A DNA stretch of 6,292 nucleotides from JBDSSS01 sp038224055 (GTDB taxonomy: Bacteria > Actinomycetota > Actinomycetes > Actinomycetales > Dermatophilaceae), in NCBI GenBank assembly GCA_038224055.1, contig JBBRGO010000197.1:1-6292 (forward strand). The letters are read 5' to 3'. Of this stretch, positions 6,176-6,292 are shown piece after piece; the stretch's first letter is position 1; every line of letters starts with the position of its first letter. The notes beneath the pieces are model-generated. The model worked only from the letters and a program-made list of their open reading frames with translations, made no database searches and was not told the origin of the DNA. The translations under genes were made by a program, and so were the position numbers.

Positions 6176-6292
6176 GGCTGCGGTGGCAGCCGGTGCGCGC
6201 GGCGGGGCGGAGGGTTTCGGGTCGTCCCCGCGAACGGCCGGGGTCGCGGCTGGTCCTCCCGTTCCCGTCGGGTCTGCGTGGGTCGTCGGGTC
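6176..6292 (-). other. Open in-frame stretch upstream of the methyltransferase GTG
   Basis: Read on the minus strand in the methyltransferase frame, these 117 bases form 39 codons with no stop and no ATG, GTG or TTG. They encode a Pro/Ala/Thr/Gly-rich stretch (for example DPKPSAPPRAPAATAA next to the GTG). Ten of 39 codons end in A or T, more than in the gene body. It may be a disordered cytosolic N-terminal extension whose start is outside the window, or plain upstream DNA. I see no convincing promoter or ribosome binding site for the GTG at 6175. Confidence 0.4.

Noticed and set aside
1..6292. CRISPR arrays, tRNA or rRNA genes, insertion sequences, riboswitches or defence genes
   Set aside because: I saw no regularly spaced repeats, no tRNA-like arms, no transposase or terminal inverted repeats, and no coding gap above 120 bases that could hold such elements.

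Overview
This is a very GC-rich window, probably above 70% G+C, whose codons nearly always end in G or C. Gene content and style point to a high-GC Actinomycetota. I cannot fix the genus from sequence alone. A leaderless-type gene start and the araB-araD-araA order (also known in Corynebacterium glutamicum) fit that assignment.

Layout: positions 1-3795 hold the L-arabinose catabolic genes on the + strand. They are araB (ribulokinase, first ~50-60 codons outside the window), araD (L-ribulose-5-phosphate 4-epimerase, overlapping araB by ATGA) and araA (L-arabinose isomerase, after an 86-bp gap with a possible hairpin, a CCG-rich run and a good Shine-Dalgarno). A covalent-FAD alditol oxidase of the AldO/xylitol oxidase type follows on the same strand at 3825-5078, 29 bp after araA, with what looks like its own leaderless promoter. 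Converging on it is a minus-strand gene (5144-6175, possibly longer) for a protein with two N-terminal membrane helices, a charged helical region and a class I SAM-dependent methyltransferase domain. A 65-bp spacer with small inverted and direct repeats separates the two.

How the genes work together: AraA turns L-arabinose into L-ribulose, AraB phosphorylates it with ATP, and AraD epimerises L-ribulose-5-phosphate to D-xylulose-5-phosphate, which enters the pentose phosphate pathway. The alditol oxidase could feed this route by oxidising a pentitol such as L-arabinitol to L-arabinose with O2, releasing H2O2. That link is inferred from adjacency and family chemistry. The methyltransferase gene looks unrelated to sugar catabolism.

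The window looks largely ordinary and I see no clear new multi-gene system. The points most worth checking are an apparent excess of the octamer CGGCATAC/GTATGCCG, the araBDA-alditol oxidase pairing, the leaderless start of the oxidase, and the unresolved N-terminus of the membrane methyltransferase.
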